Counted from the first letter of the stretch, positions 26,053 through 39,069 are shown. The stretch: 64,000 bases of DNA from Pardosa pseudoannulata (GCA_032207245.1 CM063505.1:172819658-172883657); one strand, 5' to 3'. Numbers and translations are program-made. The notes: a model not told the origin generated them from the sequence alone.

Positions 26053-27296
26053 ATATACACACACAAAACATGCATGTATGTGTTCGTGTCTGAAATGCTT
26101 ATAATTGCAAAATAAAAACTTAGTAATGTTACAAGTAATAATTGAATTAAAAGTAATAATTCAAAACTTTTTTGCGAGCCTCTCTTTTAAGCATAATAAG
26201 GCTATTTTTTTTCTTCATAAGGCCTATTATTTTAAGTTGGTATACATATTTTTTGTTTTTAATAAAAAGTCTTGTCTCACAAAACAAAACTAAATAATTT
26301 TTATAAAGTTCGACAGTTATTAATGAAAGAGAAAATCCAAAACTAAATAATTTTCATAAAGTTAGACCCTTATTAATTAAAGAGAAAAGGTTTTATTCCA
26401 AACAGAGCAGAACTTTTTATTTTATATTGAAATAAAAAAAGGACTGTTTTAATGACTATTTTTACGATCGAAATGTATTGTTTCCTTAAAGTATTTGAAA
26501 TTTAATGAGATTGGTTCTAAAATTAATTTTCTCTTTCTCTTGATAAAATTACCCGTTTGTCTGTTTATGCGCATCCGTATATCCAGTTACGAGAAGATTG
26601 GAGCCCTTGAATTCTTTCTGAAAATTTTCTGCAGTGTTTTGCTATGTAACAAATGAAGATGTAGGGCATTAAGGTAAGTAAAATATAGCCTCCAACAAGA
26701 TGTTGTCTCTACTAGCCTACTATTTTTGTTATGCTCTGTTTCTTTTATTCATTTATTGGAATTTTTTCCCAGCGAAATCCGATACTATCTTTGGACAGGT
26801 TTAATCCCCTTTGACATTCGTTGCTTGCAGGGAGAGTAATCAATTGGAGCAGATCTTTAGTCTTGTAATCTTTCCTATACACTCTTTTGTAATAAACCTC
26901 AAATGATTATTTAATTTAAGCATGAAAAATATTGAATGTCTTTAAAAAATCAGAATTACGCAACTATGTGATCTTGTAAGAACTCAAACAGTTATATTTC
27001 ACAGCATAATGTAAACGATATAATTTAAATAATATAACCGAATAATTTTAACAGCTAATATAACATAATTTAAATTATACTTATTTTTTACAATGAATGT
27101 AAGAACCTATTAAACAGAGTACATTTTAGTCTTACTAAAAATTTTAAATGGCCTTTTCTGTTTTATTTTTTAAAATGTTTCTGAAATAATACTGTGAAAC
27201 CGAAAATTTCTTTGTCTTTATATTTAAAGTTAGCATATACTGATATTTAAACTACCCTTACATGATCAAATATTTTTTGAAGTAGAAGAATTAAAA
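26053..27296. other. AT-rich non-coding DNA with a 53-bp duplication
   Basis: Within 26286-26390 a unit beginning ACTAAATAATTTT is repeated at a 53-bp spacing. No gene or element otherwise recognised. Confidence 0.55.
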
Positions 27297-27962
27297 TCCC
27301 TATATAATAATAGCCTAAGTTATTGGTCCGTTTGTCCACGAATTTATGAAGCGGTTGGACCTGGAATGGATAGAGGCATTCAGATTGGATTCTTGATGAA
27401 TTAGTGTTAGCAAAATTCAAAGCGAGTAAGTTTATCTCCTAAACTATGCATCCGATTCAAATAAATTGATATAAAATATACGTCATATCACAGCAAAAAA
27501 ATACTGTTGTTTCTAAAATCCGCCCCTTACCCCCTTTTCGAGCGTGTAATGCCATTATTTCAAGCCGCGTTTTCCCTGGTTAAGAGTAAGCGATTAACTT
27601 TATTAATTTATCATATAATAAATGGTTAAAAATAACATATTTTTCTAGCATTATCACGTGATTTCTTCACCATCTCATTTAATCATTTCTTATTTTAAAT
27701 TATTTAAATATCGTCTGCATTATTTTCATACGTTTTATCACTGAACTGAGATATTACGTAAATAATTTTCTTTTATATTTGGCTTAAATAACAAATTAAG
27801 TATATATGAGATAATTTAAAACTTAATCATCGATTATTTTTTGTCGCAAGATAATTCTCAGTCAAAAATCAAGCCATTTTTTAATCTGTCTCATAAGATA
27901 CTTTACAATTCTTTAAAATTAAAAATTTCACTGATATCGGCATATGACGGGCTATCTGCTAG
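27297..27962 (+). mobile_element. Non-autonomous Helitron, copy 1 (666 bp)
   Basis: The 5' end is TCCCTATATAATAATAGCC and the 3' end is CTAG. A decayed hairpin (CGGCATATGACGG) sits about 10 bases before the end. The insertion lies between A and T, the standard Helitron target, with no target-site duplication. A second copy at 62725-63400 on the other strand is collinear over its full length and has the intact hairpin. There is no Rep/helicase coding, so it is a non-autonomous derivative. The degenerate hairpin suggests this copy is the older one. Confidence 0.85.
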
Positions 27963-28821
27963 TTAAAAATATTTTAACGTACTGTTGTTACATAAAATCT
28001 GACACATATCATATACTGTAGTGAAAAGTTTCCAATTTTAATGTAATAAAAGCATTGATTACAATAAAATTTAATCTGTACTCGCCGAACTATATTTAAT
28101 AAGAGATTTCAGAAAACATACAATTTATTTTACTTTATTTTATTCTAGTTTATATAGTTTAAATCACTGAACTTTTGTAGTATGTTTTCACTTTAAACTT
28201 TAAAACAATTTCTTCAATTTATGTACATATCTGTTAAAGATTTTGAGTTCTGATTGTATATTTCCCGCTTAGTAAGTAACTCTAAACTATAAGAAGTATT
28301 GCGAAGAAGAAGTAAACTATAAGAAGTAAACATTATGTATATATAATAGCAGTTATAAGAAGTAAACTATAGAAGTATTTAACACCTGTTAATTGAATAA
28401 AATTATTTGTACTTTTACAACTGAAAACACGTTTTTTGAAATTAATTCCTGATGCGATATATAATGCATGATTAACAGAGCGTTTATAGACGCGTTGATA
28501 TAAAAATCTGACGTCATGGAAATTTCTTTTATTTTAATTTTTACAGATTGCGTAAGTGACCGTGCAAACGGTAAATGTTCTTGCATATTTTTTATGTTCA
28601 AGAACTGTATTAAGTCTTTGTTAATTGTTTGCACATATCATACACATACAAGTTATTGAGATGGAAAGCTGAGGAATGTTTTTTAGTAGTTAGTAATAAA
28701 AGGTCTTTTATACATCAATTTTAGAAGCGAAAAAAATTCAATCTGTTACAAATCCTTAGAAAAAGTTGTTTAAGAAAGAAATCTCATGTGTTTACCGAAT
28801 GAAAACTTTGTACATCTATTT
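27963..28821. other. AT-rich non-coding DNA, no gene seen
   Basis: The word AGAAGTAAAC/AACTATAAGAAGTA recurs at about 28285-28378 as a small irregular repeat. An 81-codon minus-strand frame (28389-28634) has no recognisable content. Confidence 0.5.
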
Positions 28822-28832
28822 TAATTGTATAA

Positions 28833-29007
28833 CGGCCGATCGATGACCGAATGGTTAGGGTGCTGCCTTTCGGAGCTGGAGTTCGTGGGTTCTAATTCCA
28901 CAGTGGCATACATGTTCGTAGCCGTTCGGAATCGGCTTTAAGCAGTAGGTCCCGGTCTCATTAGCTCTCGTGTTGCAAAAAGTAGACCGTAGCGCTCGAA
29001 TCCAAAC
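28833..29007 (+). mobile_element. tRNA-derived SINE, copy 5, with target-site duplication
   Basis: A box TGACCGAATGG, B-box relic GGTTCTAATTCC, GTAGCCGTTCGGAATCGGC, TTTAAGCAGTAGGTCCCGG and the 3' GTAGACCGTAGCGCTC are all present. It is flanked by TAATTGTATAA (28822-28832) and TAATTGTACAA (29008-29018), an 11-bp duplication with one difference. The tail is short (TCCAAAC). Confidence 0.9.
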
Positions 29008-29018
29008 TAATTGTACAA

Positions 29019-29418
29019 TGTGTCATTACAATTATTATTTTCAAACTCCTTTAAAAGTTGGAAAAAAGTTTCATTTTTCAAATTTACAACATTGTTTGAG
29101 TAGAATTAAGCCTTTTATCATTTAACTTAATTATTTATTTTATTACTGAGTAGAATTAGCCTTTTGGCAACGATTGGTGGCAGTAAAATTCGTTATATTG
29201 AAAATTTTTCCCATTGCATACATATTCCATTTTCGAAACTTCTACTATTAGAATGCTTCCTTTACCCCTTACGTAAATCAATAAAATAATTAAAACTCTA
29301 CGTTATTCCATGCAAATAACAGACTACCAATAATTTTCTTTTGGTAATTTAAAAATGGATTTAAAAAGAATGGTTCAATGCATGTTGATACTTTGATACT
29401 TTTTTTCTTTCATTGTTG
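29019..29418. other. AT-rich non-coding DNA, no gene seen
   Basis: GAGTAGAATTA(A)GCCTTTT occurs twice, near 29098 and 29147, a small local duplication. Nothing else seen. Confidence 0.5.
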
Positions 29419-29575
29419 CAGACCGCTAGAATTAATTTACGCTATATTGAGATTTTTATTTGTGCAGAGTGTAGATTGCATTCAAAAAGAGAGATAAATA
29501 ACTGGATGCCATAACAGTCCTAAATACAAAATTTCAATATTTTACGGGTAAAACTTTTTGCATTATGTCCGACAA
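29419..29575 (+). repeat. Chelicerate-like dispersed repeat, partial copy A1
   Basis: It contains CTATATTGAGATTTTTATT, GAGTGTAGATTGCATTCAAAA and CCTAAATACAAAATTTCAA, followed by a GTCCGAC end. The same ordered words recur at 29608-29959, 39931-40056 and 49673-50019, which defines a dispersed family from this window alone. Confidence 0.7.
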
Positions 29576-29607
29576 AGATAATATGCTTTATACTAAAATG
29601 CTTCTTT

Positions 29608-29959
29608 AAATAGAGTGCAGATTGCAATCAAAAGGGAGGGGGGTGACACAAATAGGTGTTATAACGTACAATACATCAATACAAAATTCTAACCTTCTGA
29701 GGATAATTGTTTTAGAGTTATGATACGTAATACGTAGAGCTATCAAGACGAAACTTGTCCAAATGTACTAAGGAACAGTTTAAATGAATATTTAAAGCTT
29801 CAAAATTAAAGTTACCTTGCCTGTAGGTATTTACATACATAACACTTAAAGTTGTCGAAATTGATTCAAACACGGTCAAAATAAATTTTTTCGATGAAAT
29901 CTGAGCGTTGAAATTTCTCGCGATTACAACACTTTCTTTATTTCGTAAAAGGAAATAAA
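29608..29959 (+). repeat. Chelicerate-like dispersed repeat, fuller copy A2
   Basis: GAGTGCAGATTGCAATCAAAA is followed by a G-rich patch, a TACAAAATTCTAACCTTCTG segment, ACGGTCAAAAT, GATGAAATCTGAGCG and CTCGCGATTACAACACTTTC. The end is TTTCGTAAAAGGAAATAAA. I recall closely similar consensus words from many spider sequences as a retroelement 3' region, but this is unverified. It lies in tandem behind copy A1, so the two together look like a dimer or two insertions. Confidence 0.65.
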
Positions 29960-31929
29960 TATAGAAATTTCAAAATAGTTTTTCTCACAAAGATATTTTG
30001 TTCAGGATCCCTAAGGATGTGGATTTTTAATTTAAATACATAATCACACCTGTATTGAAGGTAGAGGGGGAGGGCTCCCTAGGAATCTTCTCGAAGCACT
30101 GGCTTACTGTTCGTCCGCCAGCTTACCCGTTCGATTCCGCTCGTAATTGAAATTATTATCAGACAAAACAATAACTAATTTAATTCTAAATTCTAATTAA
30201 TTTTCTAAATTCAAAGTGAGGTTTAACAATCAAAATGAAGTCAAAATGTAAAATGAATACACATATTTTTCAAATATAAATTAGGAGTGTGGAAAACATT
30301 TTATAAGAATCTATGGAAAATTATATTGTAAAGAACATTAATTAATACAATATTTTATGAAAAGTTAATTTTTCAAAAATGTTAATATGATATGTAAAAT
30401 TTTAATATGATTAATTTAGGTATGCTTCAAATTCTATCTATAAAAAGTTTCATAAGTCTATAATAGTGTATTAAGACTCACTATAACGGCCATCTTTTCC
30501 TTAACTTGCTGGTCTCCGACCGGTTCCTGCCTAGAGTAAGAATAAGAAAAATACCCTTATGTATCCTTTTTTTGGATTCTATGAAAGTGTCTATAAAACT
30601 AAATATTATTGAATTAAACATCTGACTGGTCAAGTATTCATTTTTATTAAAACTACTCCATAGCCTCTGATCTTTATTACATATTTCAAATAAGCATGTA
30701 TTTGAGAATTTAAAAAAATATAACATATCTTTGTAACAAAGATTCTTTAAAACCAAAATTTGATTCAGAGGCTAAATGTTGTAGAAATGCATTAATGATT
30801 GTTAATCGCCGAAAAACACAAATCGCGGGATAAGCAGTCATATGGTTTCAGTATGGAAGGCACAGCATAAAATTTAGTAAATATATCAATCAGTAGAAAC
30901 ATTAACTAATAAACTCGGAAGTATAAAATGCTGTAGTAGCACTTTTTTAAAAATATTAACATGTCGAAAACGCTTAAATAGTATTTTAGTTTTGGGTCAT
31001 TGCCGTTACGCTAGAAATGTAAAAAAAAAAATGTAACAATCTAATTCTTCATTGCACTTGTGCAAAATGCATTCTGTTTAAAGTTCCGGTAGTTATACTC
31101 GACCTGCTTTACTAATTACATCACTTTCCTCTTGCTTAGATCACAGTACGCAGTTCCTTATTATTATTATTATTACTATTATTTTTTTGCGGTTACCATA
31201 TTGCAAGAAACGTTTTTGAACATCATCATAGTCAAATTTATACTTGAATAAACATTAGTAATGTTAATTTATTTTACTTTAATAATCAATTAATTTACTG
31301 AATGTTATGTACTATTTTCTTGATATAGCTGGATTTCTAATGAGTATAATTCAGATTTTTACGAAGTTATGGTTTATTCACAAACGAAGTTTTACATTAT
31401 TGTCCTCCATGAAATTTTTTCGTAATCAAAATTATTTTTTATATTAAATTTGCTTTGTAATATTTAGTAGTGATAGTTTGAACGTTCTAGGGGGTATAAA
31501 TTGTTGTTTATAAAGTTTGAAGTGTAACGCAAGTTTTTCGCATATACTTCGCACGAACAATGAATAAACTCTAGCATGAATAATGTACCGAATGGCGCTG
31601 CTTTTTGGTACATTGTTCGAGAATAAAAAATTCCAACTGAAAAATCTTTGCTTACTGATTTCTAAAAATAAAAACTTTTTAAATTACTATTATATTTATG
31701 TACACAATATAAAAGAAAGAGGATTAAAGAAAATTATCTTGGCCGAAATGCTGAACAAACATAAGGCTTTACGTTACTAACTTGTTGCTAACCGAGTTAC
31801 AGGTAGAATACAGAAGGGACAGGAGGAACTTCTGTAGGATTCTTGGAAAGTCTCCAAGAGGTAGAAAGACGTTGGATCTTCGAGTGTTTCGGAACATTTA
31901 AATTCTCATGAAGAAGCCACAATACAAAA
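29960..31929. other. AT-rich non-coding DNA, no gene seen
   Basis: A 91-codon minus-strand frame (30481-30756) and a plus-strand 65-codon frame (31583-31780) give unrecognised, AT-biased translations. A B-box-like CGTTCGATTCC near 30129 is isolated. Confidence 0.45.
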
Positions 31930-32165
31930 CAGAAGGTACTAAATACTAAATTTAATGAAAAAATTTGCCAACTTATCAATTTAAATAATATGTTAAGTGG
32001 TAATAACTTTAACAAATTTGCCAACGCTCTTATTCGTCAGGTTTCCCAAAATATTAGAATCCTACTGATTGTATAAAACAAATTATTACCGGAAAAATAT
32101 AATTCATTTAGAATTAAAATGAGTTAAATAAAAATATAAACTAATTAAAATTTTGAAAAAACGGC
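31930..32165 (+). repeat. Diverged repeat, copy 1 (partner at 33690)
   Basis: TTATTCGTCAG, CTACTGATTG, AACAAATTATT, AATAAAAATATAAA and TTTGAAAAAACGGCT occur here in the same order as at 33690-33915. The two segments are about 1.74 kb apart and clearly related, but with many substitutions. Either an old local duplication or two copies of one unassigned repeat. Confidence 0.6.
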
Positions 32166-33144
32166 TGCGTACAATTTTCCATAGTGTTGCTATAAACCTC
32201 TGTATTTCATGCCTCTATGTTATACAATTCACGAGCAATCATGTTTATACACATAGATTTTATGGATTACACTAGTTGAAAAGTCTGTAAATAGGATCTA
32301 AACTATTGACGCAAAAGCCAAAATATAATTAATGGAATAAAATTTTTCTTATAGATCTTACATTAATGCAATAAATTATAGAAATTTAAAAATATACACA
32401 GAAATCTCTAAAATATATGGAAATTTGTAATTTAAAATCAGATATTAATAAAAAAATAAAACTTTTTCAAAGTAGGTCTAATGCTAAAAACCATAAGCGA
32501 ACTGTATAAATTAAGTTACAAAACTGAATGCAAGGAGAATTTAAACAAATAAAGTACTACACTTTCTAAATGTTAAAAAAACAACCAAATTCTATTATTG
32601 CAAGAAACATCACCTTACAGACTCAAGTGTCTAGAGTAGTGGAGTATGTAAAGAAGGTCAAAGTAGTTGGCTTCTCGGAGTGCCAGACGATTAGAAAACT
32701 GCACCATCTTAACCTCCTAACTTATGACAAGCAGAGGCATAATTTAGGCAGCTATAATTAAAGGATTGCCCGACAAAAATTTAGAGCAGATGTTTACAGT
32801 CAGTTGTCTAAACTGGTCAGTAAATGTACTAAGGAAAAAAACCCATTTCAAATTTTAAAACTGTGGTGACACAACGCGACGCCAATTAATGCATTATACT
32901 TCAACAATGATAATTTGCTTTCAAAAGCACGGTGAATTGATTTTAAATTGTGAAGTTCGGAGCAACCAGCACATCGTGGAAAAAATTAAGCAATTTAAAA
33001 TAAAATGAAATACGAAAATACAAAATAAAACGTTTAAAAAATGAAAAAAGGACAAAAAATATTAACTTAAATTTAAAAATAACATTTAAAACTTAATTGA
33101 AAAAATATATTTTAAAATATTTTTTTAATCATAAAAATTAATAT
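32166..33144. other. Non-coding DNA between duplicated segments
   Basis: A 63-codon frame (32570-32761, with ATG) is less AT-biased than most but unrecognised. It could be a remnant of a transposable-element protein or chance. The rest is AT-rich. Confidence 0.4.
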
Positions 33145-33508
33145 TGTCATAAACTTAGCAATGCTAGGAGAGGGATTGAAAATGCAATATGAAAAGCAAA
33201 GCTAAAATGCTGTCATAAACTTAGCAATGCCAATGTAAATGTCATAAAATTAGCGATGCTAGGAGAGTGCTTGAGAATGCAATATGAAAAGCAAAGCTAA
33301 AATGCTGTCATAAACTTAGCAATGCCAATGTAAATGTCATAAAATTAGCGATGCTAGGAGAGTGCTTGAGAATGCAATATGAAAAGCAAAGCTAAAATGC
33401 TGTCATAAACTTAGCAATGCCAATGTAAATGTCAATGTAAATGTCATAAACTTAGCGATGCTAGCAGAGTGCTTGAGAATGCGATATCAAAAGCAAAGCT
33501 AAAATGAT
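33145..33508. repeat. Tandem array of a 95-bp unit, about 3.8 copies
   Basis: TGTCATAAA(A/C)TTAGC starts at 33145, 33240, 33335 and 33442, spacings 95, 95 and 107. The last unit carries a 12-bp internal duplication (GTCAATGTAAAT). Each unit contains a second half-copy (TGTCATAAACTTAGCAATGC), so the 95-mer itself arose by duplicating a shorter module. The middle units are almost identical. Confidence 0.95.
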
Positions 33509-33689
33509 GCAGCTGAAAACTGAATCCTGAAGAGAAAAAAATTCTAACAAAAAGCTCTAGCACAACAGCTATAGCGTAGAACTTTATAGTCAAGTTTTTT
33601 AAAAGGAGCCAAGATAAGGAACTAAACCCTCATTTGCATACAGCAGAACATAGATAAAATTTTAGAATTAAAATTCAGAAGGAAAAAAT

Positions 33690-33915
33690 AAGCCAACTTA
33701 ATTGAGAAATAAGTAAGAAAAATTTTAAAAAGCTATGGCAATTTTTACAACGTACGTTTAAAAACATTTATTCGTCAGTGTCTTCAAAATGTAGAAACGT
33801 AGAAACTTAGAAAACTCTACTGATTGGAAACAACAAATTATTTCCTGAAATGAAAAATTATTTTCAACCTAACTTTAATTAAATAAAATAAATATATAAA
33901 TAATTCGAAATTTGA
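33690..33915 (+). repeat. Diverged repeat, copy 2 (partner at 31930)
   Basis: Shares the ordered words TTATTCGTCAG, CTACTGATTGG, CAACAAATTATT and TTTGAAAAAAGGGCT with 31930-32165. A small internal duplication (GTAGAAACGTAGAAAC) is specific to this copy. Confidence 0.6.
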
Positions 33916-35468
33916 AAAAAGGGCTTTGCTAAGTTTCGCACGGTGTCACGAAGAACGTCGGTACCAAATTTCTTACATGTAGGTTGTACCGTTAATGCTC
34001 AATCATGTTTAAATACATGCACACAAAGTATTTTATTTATAAGATGCTTATGTGCGTGAGAGCATACCATGCAATGAAGTTAATATTTACCGAGCAACGT
34101 CTATATACCGTTATCTTGGCTGGTATTCTTTAAATCTCCGTTTTATATTTTTGTATACGTTTTATATTATGTGCATTACAAAAGTAAGAAAACTTAACTT
34201 GTAACCCACGAAATGATGTTTTTATTCTCCCATGGCTATAAAAACTGAAATGGCTCATCGGAAGAAAGAGGGCTTTTAAAAGGAAACGCTTGAAAAGAAA
34301 TTTACTCTTTCTTCAGGGATTCGTTACATGTCAAAGTTCATTTCATGACGAAACACTTTGCTAAATTCAGTTTCCTCTCCTTTTCTGAGTGACATATATT
34401 TTCCTTTTTGTTCGTCTACTATCTTCTCCATTTTTAGGTCTCCAGTTTGAAACACAGCTTAACCGCAGAATTAAAGAAAAAAATTGAACTTCAGTTTTTA
34501 AAGATTGCACATCTTTATAAGACCGAAGCAGTTAAAATGTATTCTTTCCTTTATACTAACTTGTAAATTTGGGATTAAAGGTTTAAAACACTGTTTTCTA
34601 AAATACATAGTAATAATAAATATCCATTAATATTTATATCAATTCGTGGAACAAAAAAAACCAATTGTATAACTTATGCGGTTTTATCTACTAAGTATTT
34701 ATGATACAAAAATTCATTTCTTGAACGTGAACAAGTATATTTTATTCTAGCCGTTACGTATTATCCTTCTGTCTGCGTACACATAATTACTGACATCTCG
34801 TAATTTTTTGAAAAAAAATATTGTGGGCTATTTCAGTTTCAAACAAATTATGAAATATAAAGGGGCTATATATATTTATTTATCCTTGTATTCGTCTAAC
34901 GGAAAAGTACCGTTTTATCTATATTATACGTATATTCAATTCCCATGATGCTTGTCATAAAAATAAAACTGAAAGTACAATTTAGTATTGAGCTACAAGA
35001 AAACATGAAACTTTTGCAGCAAATAAAATGTGCCAAAATTTGCTAATAATTACAAAGGATTTAACGTAAAACAAAACTTTTAGTAATTAAAAAGATGATT
35101 TAGCTCAATTTATATCCCACTACTCTTTTAAATAAGATTTGTTTCTTTAATTTATTTAATTCAAATGATTAAACATTTTAAATTTCATAGTAAACAATTT
35201 TATGTCTTGATAAATTACTGTGTGAGTTACGAATTAGCTAATCTTTTTTTTCTTTACACAATAACATATAGCAATATCATTCATGAACTGTCCCCTGTCG
35301 TCTGTCGGCAATATTAATATTTGTTATACAATCATATCATTAGTTAGAATAGAAAGCGGTTTTAATATCGGCCTGACCGTGCCTCTTAGTATCAAAAAAT
35401 GTTTGTCTAAAATTTGGTAATTATACGACAAGCTGCAGGGTTTTGTATAAAAGAGCGCAGATGGACAT

Positions 35469-35472
<4 letters not shown>
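33916..35472. other. AT-rich non-coding DNA, no gene seen
   Basis: A patch at 34240-34470 is somewhat less AT-rich, with no recognised coding. Nothing else to annotate. Confidence 0.45.
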
Positions 35473-35547
<75 letters not shown>

Positions 35548-35635
35548 TATATACATATATATACATATATATATCTATATATCCTATATACATATATATA
35601 TATATACATATAAATATACATATACATATATATAC

Positions 35636-35721
<86 letters not shown>

Positions 35722-35752
35722 AGAGAGAGAGAGAGAGAGAAAGGAGGAGAAA
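35473..35752. repeat. Compound microsatellite (TA)n with CA interruptions and (GA)n end
   Basis: Two long TA runs are separated by TATACATA variants (about 35541-35640). A GA run follows (35720-35742) and grades into a GA-rich tail. Overlapping YI-repeat frames are artefacts. Confidence 0.97.
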
Positions 35753-38700
35753 GAGAGTAAGAAAGAGAGAGATGTAGATTATTAAATTATTTGTGTTAGG
35801 AAGAATTCATATTTAATTGTATGGATACATTTACTGGTAAGCGTTTCATAATTTTTATAAACATATATCTTCTGTACTTAGTATTTTGTAATTATAAAGT
35901 TCTATTAATGATGTTTATAATCCTTATATCAAAAGAAATATAATTTTTAGCTAACGATGCGTAATAAAGATGAATTGTCTTGTTATTTTTCAACGATTGA
36001 TATTTCTAAGTTTATTTTCTTCGAATTTATTATTGAAATGATAACAGCAACTAGACTTACAAGCAATAGTATTTCTGCAGTTCAAGGTTAGAAATTAATG
36101 TTCGGAAATGTTAACTTATCTATATTCTTAAATAATGTAACCGAAATTGATTATAGAAGTTAAAAAAAATTGTAAAGTTTTCGAGCTTTTTCAATAAGTT
36201 TAAGTGATAAGATTAATTTAACTCTATATTTATTGTACATGATTTCATATTCTCTTGTTTACTCTTAGACAACCTGTAAAAACTTAACTATATCTAGAAA
36301 AACATGTTTTAACATTTAATGAATTGATATGATTAAATTTTATACCCATAAATGTGGTTAAAGAGTGAATTAACAATGTATGATAAATATACAAACCAAT
36401 TATTCAAGTAACCGTACTTTTAAATACAGAGAAAATCTTCCCTTTTAAAAATCGTAATATGTATAAGGACACTTTAGCAAGAAAAGCAAATGCTTAGAAC
36501 CAAGCAGTTGACGAACATGAGTAACCTAGATGGTTAGTGTGTAAAGATACAGACCTTAGTGGTTCTTGGATTGTAATTTAGTAATCCAATTAAAATACCT
36601 TGTCTTTAGCATAGTATAAAATTATACAGATAAAAGTATTTTGTTTTACAGAGTGATAATGATAGATATACTTCCATTGGGTTAAAATGATAGTTATAAA
36701 GTTTTACTTCTGAGAATAGTAAAGAAGTGGGTGGATTTAGGGTAAAGCATTGAAATTGTATTTTTTAATGGAAATCAGGGAGTTCACCGTAAAGCTATTT
36801 CCCTTACAACATATATTCATTAAGGCAGGAAAAGTTTCTACAGTGTGTGTATATTATTGTCTGTCTGGCAAAGTAAAAATCTTCCAAAATAAGAAAAAAA
36901 ATTTACATAGACATATTTGTTTTTACATCTCATATTAAAGAAACTGTTTTCAAATTTATATATGACAGGATTTAACTTTTCTCAATGTACAGTTTATTTG
37001 TATTTATGCTACTAAATGATTTAATCGTTGAATGAAAATATATTCATATTTTATATTATTGGCTGCAATAACTATATATATTTTTAACATAATTTATTTG
37101 AACACTAACTTACAATTTTTACAGAATATCAACAAGTAGAATCTTGAGATTTTGGGATTAACATTAGAGTAATCCTTTAAGGTACTTGCGTAGGAAATAC
37201 AAATGTAGTAATAAAGTTACGACTCTTATTGTCTATATCCGGTAATATAGTATAAAATTACGATTCTTATTGTCTATGTCCGGTAATATAGAAGAGGCAG
37301 GTTGATTTTAAAGAAGGAAAGGTATTACTTGAAATGCATCATGGATATAAATTAGACAAAAAACATAAAACAATTACCACAAAAGTTTCAAACTATTTTT
37401 ATTGGCAGCTTTAAAATAAGTAGCACGTAAATACATTTTTAGAGACCGTAATTTTTTAATAAGGTTCAAATGAACTTCAAAAAGCTATTTCTATGTCAAA
37501 TGACAGCAATAGTTTTAATGTTTTGTCTGTATCAACTCCCTGTTTCTTTCATCGTTTTAGATGTTCATTGTAACCTGGTATTGCAGCAGAGTATCATTCG
37601 TTTGCAGTATTGTATCATTCTTATTCTACCGTTTTGCTCAATTATGTGTTTTGTTAGGCTAGTCACATAAAATGGTGACCGTATACATATATACGTATAT
37701 TTTCCTTTATGGCACTCTAATTTTTAACCTTGATGATATTTATATCTCACGGACTTCCGTGAGAAAAAAAATTCGAGTGCTAGATCAAACGTGTAATCAT
37801 TATGAAAGACTGTTTCAATGTTGTTTGATAGTAAGTGTTTCCCTATTCACCTGTTAATGGATAATCAGTTGAAAATGTACACAATTTGTTATGTAACTTT
37901 GTGGTTATGCTTTAAGTTTTCAAACAATTTTTGTCTAGATATTTTAAAATTATTTTCTCTTACAACTTTTTTTACAGATTGCAATTTTACAGATTGCAAT
38001 TAATAATAAATTGTACATATTTTAGAAAGTTTAGTTACTAAAATAAAACTAAGAGCATTGTGTGACAGTCAACGTTAAAATGCAGATTATTAAACTTCAG
38101 TTACAAGTGCATAAATTTGAAACATTTAATGAACTTTCTGACACATTTACTCATGATTTGTATGGGTTTTAAAAGCTGGACGCGTGTTAAGTAGATAAAT
38201 TAAAATCTTTTTCATTTGGATCATAATAAATTTCCTTGAAATATTGATGTCATAATTTTCTCTGATATTCTCCTCCAGCAACTGTAAAAAATTTAATTAC
38301 TAAAATTTTAATAAGATAGATCATGTATTACTTTCATAAAGGAGGCTTATAAAAATACTGCATGGATTTTTAAATTTTAATGAATTAAAAACCATATTTT
38401 TCAGCACGCAATTTCCTGTATACAATTTCATGAATAAATAAATATGGGGTATTAAATGGTAATTTAAATTCATCCTCATGTTTTATTTCATCCTTATGTG
38501 TGTCAGTTTTAGATTTTAATGTTCTATTTTTATTGCAGAGAAAAAGGTATGATTAATATTACGAAGATTCAGCTAAGCAAAATGTCTCAGAAACATCGTC
38601 TTTAAAATATCCAATATTTTAATTTATAAATAATTAAACTACACACATGTCTGCACATTTTGTTGAATGACGGTTATAAGAATTTAATTATTTGCATCGT

Positions 38701-39058
38701 CTGTCACGATGAAACACGAGTAAAATTTTTTGTCAGAGTTTAGGTACACGATTTCTTACAAACTATTTTTGATAATTTCATAGTATTTCTTGTAGTGATA
38801 TAATTAAGATGCAAGTTACAACTAATATATCAAATAAATTAACAACCGTAATTAAAATTTTTAATTTTTAATTTTAAGAATATAGGTTATTTTCTTATTT
38901 TTTAGTTTTTTAGTTTTTAACATAATTTACATCTAAATAATTTATGTGTGATTTTTAAATAATATACGCTATAAAGATATAATATTATCAATTATACCTA
39001 AGAAAAAATTTCTAATATCATCAAAAGATTTTCTAACATCATCCACACAAATCTAACT
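35753..39058. other. AT-rich non-coding DNA with a 41-bp duplication
   Basis: Within 37212-37291, TTACGAYTCTTATTGTCTAT and CCGGTAATATAG are repeated at a 41-bp spacing. TTTTTTACAGATTGCAATTTTACAGATTGCAATTA at about 37970-38001 is a short tandem copy. Short frames around 37470-38003 are not gene-like. Confidence 0.5.
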
Positions 39059-39069
39059 CGTTTGCATTT

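Noticed and set aside
30120..30140. CGTTCGATTCC resembling a tRNA B box
   Set aside because: No A box or acceptor stem at the right distance upstream and no SINE body downstream.
33145..33508. Tandem array as a CRISPR array
   Set aside because: The whole 95-bp unit is repeated with no variable spacers, and the host is eukaryotic.
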